A DNA stretch of 64,000 nt from contig CM075857.1 in assembly GCA_037975125.1 (NCBI GenBank), positions 38,837,436 to 38,901,435 on the forward strand, written 5' to 3'. The notes beneath the pieces are model-generated. The model was not told the DNA's origin and searched no databases. It was given only the letters and a program-made list of their open reading frames with translations. Positions within the stretch are counted from its first letter, which is position 1, and the number at the start of each line of letters is the position of its first letter. This DNA is from Latrodectus hesperus. Lineage: Eukaryota; Arthropoda; Arachnida; Araneae; Theridiidae. The position numbers and the translations under genes were made by a program. Shown here in pieces: positions 53,681 to 64,000 of this stretch.

Positions 53681-54019
53681 TGTCTTCACAAAACTGACTC
53701 TTCCATGTCGGAATTCGGTATTTATACCTGACTTGGCGGAGAAATCTACCAATTTCGCCAAGGTTCTGAAAGCTTCTAGGCTATCTCGAAAAATATTGGT
53801 CCTAGAGCTGAGGTGATGGATGTTTCCAGAAATATCTATTTCTCGCCAAGTCACCAAGAATCTCGCCAACTGTCGCCAAGTCGCCAAATCATTAGGAAAT
53901 CCGCTTTTAAATTACAACACGTCTAAATACCGCAATTTTTTTTGCCCAAAATGCGAGAATTTCCAATCCGTCTAAGATATTTTAAGACAAATACAATCAT
54001 CATTTATATTTTTGTAACA
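53681..54019 (-). repeat. 5' LTR of gypsy II, truncated
   Basis: First 339 bp of the LTR, ending abruptly at the integrase zinc finger; the rest of the LTR and the 5' two thirds of the internal region were removed in one deletion. Confidence 0.9.
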
Positions 54020-54094
54020 ATACGAATTAGGATTTGAATAGAAATGTAGTTATAGTATCAAATAATAAAATTGGAAAAAAAACACAAGAAATAA

Positions 54095-54386
54095 CCCATA
54101 CAACCACACACGTCTATTAGACGTCTTTTAAAGATTCATAGCGTCCAAAAGACGTCCTGGATACCTTTTGGATGTCATAAAGACGTCCATGGTTAGATGT
54201 GAACTGGATGGTCTTCTATCGACTATATATGAACGTCGGATTGACATCCACGATGGATGAGTTTTAGATTATTAGCATTTGGATCTGTAATAGACGTAAT
54301 TTATATGTCCATGATAGATGTAATTTGGACGTGCATGGTGGACGTACTTAAGACATTCATAAAGGATGTTATCGTGACATGTATTA
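54095..54386 (+). repeat. GACGTC-rich left-end block
   Basis: About ten ACGTC/GACGT-type words in under 300 bp (for example ACGTCTATTAGACGTC, CAAAAGACGTCC, TAAAGACGTCC, TTGGACGTGC, GTGGACGTAC), many forming short palindromes. Confidence 0.75.
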
Positions 54387-56970
54387 AAAGTAAGTAATTA
54401 ACTGCAATTGTAATTATTTATGTTTATTGCTTTATAATTTTAAATTATCGTTTGCTTCACAGTCTACAGTCGTTTATTGCTACGTTAAGAAGTGTTTAAC
54501 GAAGTAAGTTAAAAAATAATTGCTTTTCTTTTTAAATAACTTATTTTTATTCCAAAGAAGTCATAACAGAAATTAGGTTTAAAAACTGAGTACTGTTATC
54601 TAAGTGTAGAAAACCATGTTAAAAGTGTATTTTTACTTTAAAAAATTACATTTGTAACTATTTTAAATTAACTTTAAAAGGTAAATATTGCTTTTATTTA
54701 TAAATTGTGCTTGGTAGCAGAATGTAATATTTTTTTTATTCATTAAATTTTAAAATTATTTTTAGGCTAAAAATGCAAACATTGCGATTAGGATGAAAAT
54801 ACCACAAAGTAATTTTCATTAGTAAACACATTTTTTCTCTCCAAAATTACTTAAATTTATTATTATTTTGTCATACAGAGACTTATGTATTTATATCTTG
54901 ATTTCAACAAGATAAAAATTAATCAATATTAGGATTTAATTCAAAGATTTAATGTTTAATTATAATACTTCTTACTGTTGAATTAAAAATCTGAGTTTTT
55001 TTTTTATTGAATATCAAATTTTAAATCAATAATTCACGATTTTGCTACTTAGCTAGAAAAAATTATATTACCCAATTATTTTAATGTATGCTGGACTAAT
55101 ATTTCAAATGAAGAGCTATTAAAATGTATACTTGAAAATTAATTTTTATATTTTGTAGTTAAATGGAAGATATGTTTATTTCCCATACCAGATTTGGAAT
55201 TCTTACTTTTCCGGAGAACTTCTCTTGTTATCTACTAAAGGTTCTAGAATTTGAAGTAAGCATTTTTTTCTATTTTAAGGAAAAATGATGTTTAAGATAA
55301 TGTAAAATCATTTAGTATGAAATGTTTACATCTTCAGTGATTAAGCATTTAGAATGTGACTGTGTGTGATCTGTGAATGTGATTTTCTATAATATTTTCT
55401 GTGCACTTAATTTGGTAGCAAAATTTCCTACTTCCATAATGCTTGTGATGTTGAACATTTTTTATATTCTTATTTTGTATTATTTTGTTTAATACTCTTA
55501 CAAAAACTATCTGATCATAATATCTTCAAAATAAATTATTTTTTAATCACACTTTAAATATCTAAGTAAATAAGAATGCTCACATTTTCAGGAAAAAAAT
55601 CATAAATTATAATAGCAAATGAAACTCTTAATACATTGATTTTATTTTAACTAAAGTTATTTTTAAGTCAATATAGTTAAAACCTTTTTGTATGAAAAGA
55701 ATTTAGTTTATTGTAAAGAAGGAAAATAGTAACTAACTGAAATTCAAACCATTTGCTTGCATGTGTATGCCTTGAAAGGAAGTTAAGAAGCATGCTCTCA
55801 GTGAAATTAAAAAGCAAAATGATTACGTAAACAGAACAACGAACAGTTTCTGGAATGAATATTATATGTGTACTTCCATTCAAATTCTGTTGATTAATTT
55901 GATTTAATAAATGATTCTCTTATTTAGATTTAAACAGCAATATTCTTCTATTTTTAATTGTATTCCTTTAAAGTTATTTTGTAGTAGTTCACTTTTCTAG
56001 ACTTCAAAGACTTTACTGGCAAAAATAAGCTGAATGGCATCTACGTTTCACACAATAACCTGATTTTTAGTTTTATTAAATATGTCTTCTTTATTAATCT
56101 AATTTGAATATTATTAAAAAAGATGTACACATTTGATCACAGTAAACATCATTTATTTATTGAATATTGATTGGAAATTCATTTTTTCTATAGTGTTTAA
56201 TATTCTGCTCTGCATAAAAAATTGCTTATGATGGGCTGAACCTAGTTTCAAATAAATTGAATAAATAATTTGTTTTATAAATAGTTAGCTTTTTATATTT
56301 AAGATTTTAAATTTTTTTATTGTGTTATGCTTTAATTATTTTGGTTGATAAAGTTGAATTGTATTTTTAAGAGATAAAATGTACATCATTTATAAATTCT
56401 AAATTTTGTTTTCCTTTTCAGTTAAATGAGAATAACAAATTTATGTACCTGAGAATAAGATTAAATTTAAAATAAACAAATTAAAAAATTTTTTTTAATT
56501 TTTCTGTATTATTTATGCTTACTTGGAACATTAATTCCAAATAGAGCAAAAAAAAAAACCTTTAAAGGATTAAAAACATGGCAATTTGTTTCTACTAAGT
56601 GCAAATTGTAAATAAATATATCATGTATTAAATTTTATTAAGAGTTTACTGTTGTAAAAATGTTTAATCAAAACATTTAATATATTCCTTAGTAAATATG
56701 TTTATATTTAGCACTAATATGTAAATTCAATTCTATATTTTATTATTTAAGTTCTGTTCTTTTAATGGTAATGTTAAATTTTATCTATTAATCTAACTCT
56801 TGTTTTGCTAATTTGAAGATTCATTACAAATTTTAAACATTTTGTAATTTCAGTTATTTAACCAATTTCAAAGGGTAAAAGATTAAATAGTATATTTTTT
56901 CCAGAAATTAGTCCCTTAGGTTTAGCATATATATAATGAAAAAGATAAACATTTCTAAAATTGGTATTTT

Positions 56971-57081
56971 GATATTTGACGTGCCATGTATCTAAACTAG
57001 ACCAAAATCAGGCGTCTACTGGATTAGAGTACATTCACCTGATATCATATTGACGTCTATTGGAAGAAATTGTGTTGTATT
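56971..57081 (+). repeat. Internal copy of the right-end GACGTC block
   Basis: Matches the last 111-116 bp of both right ends (23745 and 59244) from ATATTTGACGTGCCATG to AAATTGTGTTGTAT, more diverged than those two are from each other. Confidence 0.8.
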
Positions 57082-57337
57082 GCACTGTTACTATATTATA
57101 GTTGATTTGATTTTGTATTGTTTAAATAATTATTTTTTATATATATGCTTTATTAAATGTATAGGAATATATATTAGATTTATTTTTTAAAACTTATGTG
57201 AATTTTATGCTGTAAATAATTATTATTATGACTACATAATTTATGGATGTTGCCAAAATTAATACAGTAATTTCAAATTTAAATTATAAAATGTTTTTAA
57301 TTATAAAATATTTATATTTTTATTTGTTTTGTTTCAG

Positions 57338-57498
57338 TGGCACTTTTTAAGCTTGTCTGGGGGAACTTCTTCCGGGAATTGCACCATAAGCATCATTAAA
57401 AAAATTGATGGCCAATAAACTTGCATCTGAGTTCAGTTATTTTGGTGCTAGGGATAAGAAATCCTTTAATAGACTGAATATGAAGCAGTTAGTTTTAG
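57338..57498 (+). pseudogene. DUF4806-like gene, penultimate exon
   Basis: A TTTGTTTCAG acceptor precedes 57338 and a GTAAGT donor follows 57498. The frame reads FLSLSGGTSSG...SIIKKI, then after a one-base insertion near 57405 MANKLASEFSYFGARDKKSFNRLNMKQLVL. The pattern GG(T/S)....I...(L/M)..(E/K)LA..(F/Y)S..G....K.SF..L matches my recollection of the DUF4806 core. It ends in phase 1 and joins the next exon at 58096. The recognisable upstream exons of such proteins were not found, although exon-like blocks with splice signals occur near 55160-55258. Function of the family is unknown. Confidence 0.55.
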
Positions 57499-58095
57499 GT
57501 AAGTGCAATGTTTGAATAAGCATGTCATTGAAAGTTTTCTTTTGTAGAAATGATGAAAAAATACACTTTTCTCATAAAAAATTTTTTAATGAAATATATT
57601 TATGTAAGCGCTAATATATAAATTCAATTCTCTGTTTGATTACTTAAGCACTGTTTTCATTATAAAAGTAATGTTCAATTCTATCTGATAATTTGAAGGT
57701 GTTTGTAACATACTTTAAACATTTTGTAATTTTAATTATTTAATCAAACACAAAGGTTACCATATTTACAAAGCTGATATTTCTCAGAAATTGAATTGCT
57801 AAATATATATTTAAAACATTTACTGAAAATAAAAATATTTCTAACTATGTTTTTATAAAGTTACTTAATGTCTTAAATTAGTGAAGGAAATTTTTGATAC
57901 TTTTCTGATTAATTTACGCTGTTTTTTAATAATGAGATTTACATCCAATCGGTTTAATGTATTAATCAGATTGATGAGAAATAAATTAAATATTGATGAA
58001 AATTGTCTTCTGGATTTTTACTATTTTGTCTGAGGTTATTCATCTGAAAATGTTAATTGTTATTACTAATTATTTTAAATGTACTTTATTTTCAG

Positions 58096-58250
58096 ATGCT
58101 GCGTGGTGAACTCCACAGTATTCAAATACAACAGATGGTGAAATAGAAACTGCGATAATGAACTGGTAACGTCATGCAAAAGCAAGATTTATCAATTAAA
58201 GAATCAAACATTTCAGTTAATTAATATTTATGTATAATGTAAATAATCAG
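58096..58250 (+). pseudogene. DUF4806-like gene, last exon
   Basis: Preceded by TTATTTTCAG. In phase with the previous exon it reads DAAW, then a stop, then TPQYSNTTDGEIETAIMNW, then another stop and RHAKARF. The partner at 22562 has WLRHAKARF without the stop. This copy is clearly dead. Confidence 0.55.
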
Positions 58251-59244
58251 AATAAAAATTGTGCGCATTAAAAATAAATTCTATTAGTTTGTTATAGTTT
58301 TCTTAAACAAATTTTAACATTTACAAAGAAAAATAATTCAGCTTTTAAACAATAAAATAAGTTAATTTTCAGAATTTTTGTCATAATAATTTTGAATATT
58401 TAATTGAGTGGAAAACTTGAATTAAATAAAAGTTTCTCTTTTATCGGTTACAAAAAAAGACTTTGTTGAAATTATACCTAATTAGTTAAAATATTTGGCT
58501 GAGAAATAATTCTTATAAGTTTCTCTTACTACAAAATTAATTAAAAAAATAAAGTATGAACAATAATTTGCCTGACATTAAAATAAAAGAAATTACACTC
58601 TACAAATAAAAATATCCTGGACTTTTTTATTACTCTCTAGTTATAATAGTAATTCATTAATTTATGAATTCACTGGAAACTTCTTAGAAGTAATTTTTAA
58701 CTTTTCCAAAGAAAAAAAGAATCGCTTTATTTTAAACAGTAAGAAACTAAACTTTCAAAAAGTTAACTATAAAATAATGAGCACAAAAATAATACTAATT
58801 TATCAATTGTGAGAATTTTATTACATTAACTAAACTTAAACAGTAAATCTGTCAAAAATCTAGGATATTGGACTGAAAATTAAAAAAATGTGATGCTAAA
58901 GCAATTTCATAAGTAACAAGCTAATTAAAAATAATTTTCTCTTTGTCTAGTGGACAAAAATATATGAGCCACTAAGATAGATGAGGGATTATTTCAAAAT
59001 CTATGCACATCTAGAATACATCCATAAAACTACCTAGTATAGAGCAGTGCGTATGAATACATCCAAATTTTGTCCATGAGCCATCCACTGGCAACGTCTC
59101 GTAGACGTATAGTGGACGTAAAATAGGTGGATATTTGACGTGCCATGGATCTAAACTGGATAAAAAGAGACGTCTACTGGATTAGAGTACATCCCGTTGA
59201 GGATGTCATATCGACGTCTACTGGACGAAATTGTGTTATTTGGG
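58113..59244 (+). repeat. 1.13-kb segment shared with 22562-23745
   Basis: Colinear and highly similar over its whole length, same orientation, 35.5 kb apart. See the entry at 22562. Confidence 0.88.
59045..59244 (+). repeat. GACGTC-rich right-end block
   Basis: Closely matches 23545-23745; ends ACGAAATTGTGTTATTTGGG. Confidence 0.85.
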
Positions 59245-59799
59245 AAGTCAATAGTCAAACTGAAACCTTTATGTAAATATATCTTTATATTGGATACATG
59301 ATTCTAAGTTAATTTGAACATTAATAATTTCTGAAGTTTTAATAAATAATGATTGCATATTTACTTAATATTTGAGAGGAATTTAAATTTTGTCACTCTG
59401 ATTTTAAAAAAAAATTGAACTTAGGAGTAAAAAATTAATATTTTGCTTAAAATATTTAGGCAGTTTAATCTTCAACGATGCCTGACTACATCATCAAAGT
59501 CTATTTCTGGTGTCAGTTTTGGGGAACACTTGAGCCAGCCCTTCTCTTTCTATAGCCCTGCGGTAGGGAATTCAAGTTCTACAATGCCCATATTTGTTTT
59601 CGTGACCGATAATTCAAGCAAATATATTAATTTTCACAATAATTTTTACAAATAGAGTAATATGCAGTGTTCCCTCACCACTTCACGCTTCATGTTTTGC
59701 GGCTTCAGGGCTTCGCTGATTTTTCCAAAATATTCAAAAATTTGTAATTTGTCAATTTTCAATTTTTTAAAAACTATTAAATTGTATCTTATAACTTAT

Positions 59800-60165
59800 A
59801 GTTATTTTTTTGTGAATGTTTCTTTATTTTTAATTAGAATTCGTGTTCTTATTCTTCTAGAATTTTCGTTAGAATTCGTATTTACTTTTTCGAAGTTCCC
59901 ATATTTCCCTTATTTTTATTCGTTACCGAAATTAATATTCTAATGTTTTTTTTAAATCTTATTATCTCAAAAATAAATATTTACGCTTTTTATTTATCAG
60001 ATTTAAATTTAATATTTAGATATGTAAAATTCTTCAAGAACGAATTTATTACGTCACAATTACAACATCTTCACGCTGCATTATGTCAGAATTACTTCAT
60101 CTTAGTAACATTTCGTCGTAGCCAAAAAAATTTAGAATTTGAGACCTTAGATTATACGGCATCTA
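59800..60165. repeat. Repeat related to 39840-40135 and to the 255-bp MITE's right end
   Basis: The last about 110 bp (TTATTACGTCAC...GCCAAAAAAATTTAGAATTTGAGACC..AGATTATACGGCATCT) match the right end of the MITE at 28395. The part before matches 39840-40135. It lies between the Tigger-like terminus and its transposase start. Confidence 0.55.
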
Positions 60166-60320
60166 TATACCGCCTCACCTTGAATCTTCTCTTGTTGTAT
60201 CTCAATAGTCTTGTCCATGATGTTGACTGTCTCGCATACTGTATTTTAGTGTTGTGTTGGAGATAACTTGCTTTGTTTAAGTTTGTTTGATAACTTCTTT
60301 TTATTAATTAAGCCCTTATA

Positions 60321-60998
60321 ATGCCACCTAAACTTTGTGCCTCTACGAAAGCTTCCTCTGAGGCACCCAAGAGCAAGAAGATGATGACCATCAGCGAAAA
60401 AGTGAAACTTTTAGATATGATTAAAGAGGGCAGAAGCTATGCATCTGTGACACGCCATTACGGACTAAATGAATCTACAGTGCGATGCATCAAGAAAGAG
60501 GAAGCAAACATCCGAAAAGCTGTTTCAATAACCTTCAATAAAGAAGTGAAACGCGTGGTAGCTCCACTTAATAACAGAATTGTGAAAATGGAAGCTGCAC
60601 TAGCATTGTGGATTGAAGGAAAAAGACAATGAGTTTGGACACTAATATGATCAAGAATAAGCTCTTTACGACCAAATTTTGCCGACAATGAAGAAGCTGA
60701 AGAAGGTACTGACGTATCTTAAGCCAGTAATAGCGCTGCCAGGAGTGATTCGTCTCCTTGAGAACGAAGCTTTTCAGCCAGCAAAGGCTGGTTCGAAAAA
60801 TTCAAAAATGATACGTCATCAAAAACGTGATTCTCTATGGTGAAGTTTCCTCTGTTGACAAAGATGCTGCTTGTCGTCACGTGGAGGAAGAGTTTTCTAA
60901 CCTTATCAGTAAGGGAGGGTACCTCTCTGAACAAGTTTTCAACATCGATGAAACAGGCCTTTTTTGGAAGACACGCTTAAGTAAATACGTATACTGTA
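60321..60998 (+). pseudogene. Tigger/pogo-like transposase, truncated and frameshifted
   Basis: Opens MPPKLCASTKASSEAPKSKK, then the CENP-B-type N-terminal helix-turn-helix MMTISEKVKLLDMIKEGRSY and HYGLNESTVRCIKKEEANI, which is Tigger1-like. The second DNA-binding part begins (VKMEAALALWIEGKRQ) and meets a stop at 60630. Across at least three frame changes one can follow LDTNMIKNK, DNEEAEEGT, SASKGWFEKF and finally VILYGEVSSVDKDAACRHVEEEF, ending in FNIDETGLFWK, which holds the first catalytic aspartate. The remaining two thirds of the DDE domain are absent. Confidence 0.88.
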
Positions 60999-61341
60999 AC
61001 TGTCTTAAATGTGTAAAGTATAAATCATGTATAAATTATTATATATAAGTATAAATACATATAAATATTGTATATAAGTGTAAATTATTATAAATTTTTT
61101 TATACTTTTGAAAAATGCCTTACGCATTCAACAATTACAGACAAACAAATTTCTATATCTGAGAAAGATCAAATTAACCAATTATGCCAAACTCGGAAGT
61201 AAATGCCTGTATTTTGACCTGATTGTAAGTTTGTTATTATTTTTAGTATCAAAGATTTTCTTTGTCTCTCCTAATTCCAAAATTAAATTAGAATGAGCAA
61301 AGAATTTTTTAAAAATTTCCTTTGGTGCTTAATTGATAAAG

Positions 61342-61455
61342 TGGTCTGCTGTGATATCGGTTTTTGAACTCGAAATTATAAAAATGGTAAATGCAAAATA
61401 TTCTTGTTTTATTGATGAATTCATAAATAAAATGTCAAAATACTTTGTATGTTAT
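61342..61455 (+). repeat. Direct duplication, copy 1
   Basis: TGGTCTGCTGTGATATCGG and the next about 95 bp recur at 61589 with about 90% identity; 247-bp spacing. Confidence 0.85.
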
Positions 61456-61588
61456 ACTTTTATTCAAATATAATAATAAAATAAAGAAATCTACCTTTTT
61501 ATAAAATTCAGTTGCATTTTTCAATATTTTTTATACATCATTTAACATACCAGTCCAAATTAAGGTCTCAGTCACTGACTGGTATCAA

Positions 61589-61703
61589 TGGTCTGCTGTG
61601 ATATCGGTTGTCGAACTCGAAATTATAAAAATGGTAAATGCAAAATATTCTTGTTTTACTTATGAATTCATAAATGAAATGTCAAAAATATTTTGTATCT
61701 TAA
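61589..61703 (+). repeat. Direct duplication, copy 2
   Basis: Partner of 61342-61455. Confidence 0.85.
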
Positions 61704-63700
61704 GCCCCTATTACATTAGAGTTGCCCAGATTTCAGTTTGAGCAACTCCCGTAAACTTAACATTACGTGACGTCACAGCTAAAAATTTGAGCAACTCGTT
61801 CTATCCGCCCAATAATATTAAAGATTTTTTTCACAGCTGCGCAGTTGAAATTTGTAAATCATTTTGTTTTCTCCAAGTTTCATGCCAAATCAAAGTTATT
61901 GGTAGTTATAAGTTGCCGAGAATGAGCAAACTTTTTGTGCATGCAGCAGCAACTCGAGCAATTCATATCGCCAATGATTTTAAACACGGATCATGTTTTG
62001 TCTTTTTTCGCCAAGTGGAAGTAATAACATAAGTGATTGGTTTTAATTATTGTATTCCATTTCAATCTAGCAGAATTGCCAGTATTAAAAACAAACATAA
62101 AGGAAATACTCTTCAATTAGAAATAATCAATTTAATAAACTATTTTGATGAAGATTAAAATTTTTTCTGTCTTTTTTGTATACTTTTTCAATATTATAGA
62201 TGAAACACATAATAAATTTAATAGATAGTTAAAAACTCAGATAATTAAAATTGTTTTTAATTTCTTCAACAAAGTAAATGAGAAGTGTTCCAATTTCAAT
62301 ATTTATTAAATTTACTGAGTTTTCAAACATTAATTTCATTTAAAGTTTTGTTAGTTATTGAATACATGAGACTATTTTGTCATTTTACAATGTTTACAGT
62401 TTGTGTTGAACTTACATTTGCATATTTAAGCTGAAACTTTAGTTGAAATAAGTATGCCATATAAAAATATTTAGTGTTAATTTTACTTTTATTTTTTCAT
62501 TACATTAATTTCCTGTTTTTCTTTTTAGCAAGTTAATGCATTATAATTAAATGTTGAAAGCACAAGCATTTTGGTTTATTATATACAAATACATATTTAT
62601 AAGATTTCATTATTATTATTCATATAATTAAATTCTTTTATACATTTTTTCTCTGGAACACACTTACATAATGTTCATTTTTTCATTCAAAATATATTGC
62701 AATCTTACAACTAACTCCATTTACTTTTGACAGTATGTAAATTAGACTTAAAAATAAATTCCTATGATGATGAAAATACTGGAGTGTACAAATAAAATAG
62801 TGAAATGATTTTAATATAAGCAAACATTTCTATTTAAATAAACATTAAAATATTATTCCTATATATATTGTTTATTAAATTGATATAAATCAATATAAAA
62901 TTTTAATAATTTCAAGCCTTTTTCATTTGTTTTTATGATGAAGCATTTTTAACTTATTATAGATTATAGTAAAACTAGTTAAAAACCAAATTTAAAAAGA
63001 GTTGTGTTACAATTTTATGTGTTAAAAAGTTACAATTTTAATAATGAAATTAAATAAAATATTTGATTAAAATAGAAGTATTGTATTTGTTTCTTTTTGC
63101 AATGTAAATACAAATAATGTGAAAGTAAGTATAAAAAATATAGATGATTACTATATTTGCAAAATTATTTAATTCACATCATGATCAATATATAGAGTAT
63201 TTTGACTTCCAATGTAAAGCAATTAACTAATCATTGAAATGAACAATAAAGACTAATTGCAGTCACTACTGCAAGAATTGCAAGATTCTGCCTTCAATTG
63301 CAAGATTATCAGCTATGAGGCTAAATAGCACTTCATTCTTTTAGTTTCATACAAATTTCATAACATTTTTTTCAATTTGAAAATGTAATATGAAACAAAC
63401 TATTCATATAATGTCATCACAAAATGTTATCAATTATTTCTTTTCTTCATTTTTTCCCCACAAAACATAAATATATATATATTCATTCAAAATATACTTG
63501 TCATTTTATTGCAGATTATAGTTTAAGAAACTGCATGTAAATAAAGATAGTGTAAAGAATCTCTGCTTTTATGTGGTGTGTTTGTTTAAAGGTAATAAAT
63601 AATTAGTTTAAGAATGCATCTTATTTTAATATGCCACAATATTTACTTTAATAAAAAAGAGAAATAATTGATTTCTTCATTTTAAAAATAAATTGGGGCT

Positions 63701-63884
63701 AAACTGAGTATTACGGTCAGACCTCAGTTTTACCCGGTTTAGATGTAGTGCCGGAATTTCAATACTGTCTTTTACATTCGTTTTGTATTTCGCTGTGAAT
63801 ATAGCGTAGGAATTTCATCCTTACTTGTACTTGGTGAAAAAAAAATCCAAAAAATCGCCAAACTTCGACCGTATTACTCAGTTT
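63701..63884. mobile_element. Candidate MITE, 184 bp
   Basis: Inverted repeats AAACTGAGTATTACGGTC (63701-63718) and its complement at 63867-63884, 17 of 18 matching. The interior is GC-richer than the flanks and non-coding. A clear target duplication is not visible, so superfamily is open. Confidence 0.6.
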
Positions 63885-64000
63885 TACCATAAATTATAAA
63901 TTCAAATTCATAACTAATATATATATTTTAAAAAAATATAATTTTTGTGCATTTCCTCAACTTTTAAAATAGTAATTTGAGGTTCTTTTTTTGATATATC

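Larger units (their letters stand above)
51994..54019 (-). mobile_element. Ty3/gypsy retrotransposon II, internally deleted, with 4-bp target duplication
   Basis: 2026 bp on the minus strand. The element starts TGTTACA at 54019 and ends GGTACA at 51994, with ATAC on both sides (51990-51993 and 54020-54023). Contents: partial 5' LTR, integrase, polypurine tract, full 3' LTR. Everything from the LTR's second half through gag, protease, reverse transcriptase and RNase H is deleted. Confidence 0.92.
54095..59244 (+). mobile_element. Unclassified 5.15-kb element with GACGTC-rich inverted ends
   Basis: The left end reads CCCATACAACCACACACGTC at 54095. The right end, on the complementary strand, reads CCCAAATAACACAATTTCGTC from 59244, and CCCATACAACACAATTTCGTC in the partial copy at 23745. 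Both ends are followed inward by 200-290 bp dense in ACGTCTA/GACGTC/GGACGT words. The interior is AT-rich, carries an intron-containing DUF4806-like relic near the right end, and has an extra copy of the right-end block at 56971-57081. No convincing target duplication (flanks AGAAATAA and AAGTCAAT). I cannot assign a superfamily. Confidence 0.6.
59665..60998 (+). mobile_element. pogo/Tigger-like element, 3'-truncated
   Basis: The left terminus starts CAGTGTTCCCTCACCACTTC at 59665, which I recognise as a Tigger/pogo-type inverted repeat of arthropods (CAGTGTTCCC..). The transposase relic starts at 60321. Between them lies a 5' UTR into which an unrelated repeat (about 59800-60165) seems to have inserted. 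Similarity stops near 60998, shortly after the first catalytic motif; no right terminus found. Confidence 0.7.
60999..63700. other. AT-rich non-coding stretch
   Basis: Holds one direct duplication (61342-61455 and 61589-61703) and a CCCCTATTACATTAGAGTTG block at about 61704 that could be a transposon end without a partner. A GC-richer zone continues to 62030 with no recognisable domain. Confidence 0.5.

Noticed and set aside
54087..59252. 8-9-bp target duplication of the GACGTC element
   Set aside because: The flanks AGAAATAA and AAGTCAAT do not match beyond chance.

Overview
This is a eukaryotic nuclear window, very AT-rich, packed with long (TA)n microsatellites and decayed transposable elements. 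It holds no intact host protein-coding gene that I can recognise; the only clearly functional-looking gene is a tRNA-Ser(AGA) at 24055-24136. The element mix (mariner, Tc1-like, hAT-like, pogo/Tigger, P-element/THAP, Ty3/gypsy, jockey-like non-LTR elements, tRNA-derived SINEs) points to an arthropod. The gag start and the non-LTR 5' UTR look to me like spider families, so I lean towards a spider. That lean rests on memory of families, not on a search.

Layout. 0-9.5 kb: a 27-bp minisatellite, AT-rich DNA, an internally deleted mariner (3433-4323) with near-perfect ends, and two large (TA)n tracts. 9.5-20 kb: three non-LTR fragments (RT at 9.5-10.2 kb; a rearranged RNase H at 10.9-11.7 kb; RT-RNase H on the minus strand at 15.3-16.4 kb), a second array of the same 27-bp family, (CA)n, and a 5'-truncated Tc1-like element. 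20-30 kb: the first copy of a 1.18-kb dispersed repeat with GACGTC-rich ends, the tRNA gene, a full-length but broken Tc1-like element with perfect 24-bp inverted repeats, and a 255-bp MITE with 8-bp target duplications. 30-44 kb: a SINE with target duplication; a gypsy element split between gag and pol by a 3.4-kb hAT-like element that left a 7-bp duplication; and an 820-bp internally deleted non-LTR element with an intact 9-bp duplication. 47-60 kb: a second SINE, a P-element-like (THAP) transposase relic, a short gypsy element with both LTRs and a 4-bp duplication lying against its 3' end, then an unclassified 5.15-kb element with GACGTC-rich inverted ends that carries a spliced, DUF4806-like gene relic, followed by a pogo/Tigger relic. 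60-64 kb: AT-rich DNA, a local direct repeat and a small MITE.

The most unusual object is the unit at 54095-59244 and its partial copy at 22562-23745: terminal arrays of GACGTC/ACGTCTA-type words in inverted orientation, an extra internal copy of the right-end block, and an intron-containing gene relic of a family not normally listed as a transposase. The nested insertions (hAT in gypsy; gypsy within or beside a P relic) allow relative dating. All transposase and polymerase genes here are disabled by stops, frameshifts or deletions. The genes do not form an operon or pathway; the window is host non-coding DNA populated by successive element insertions.
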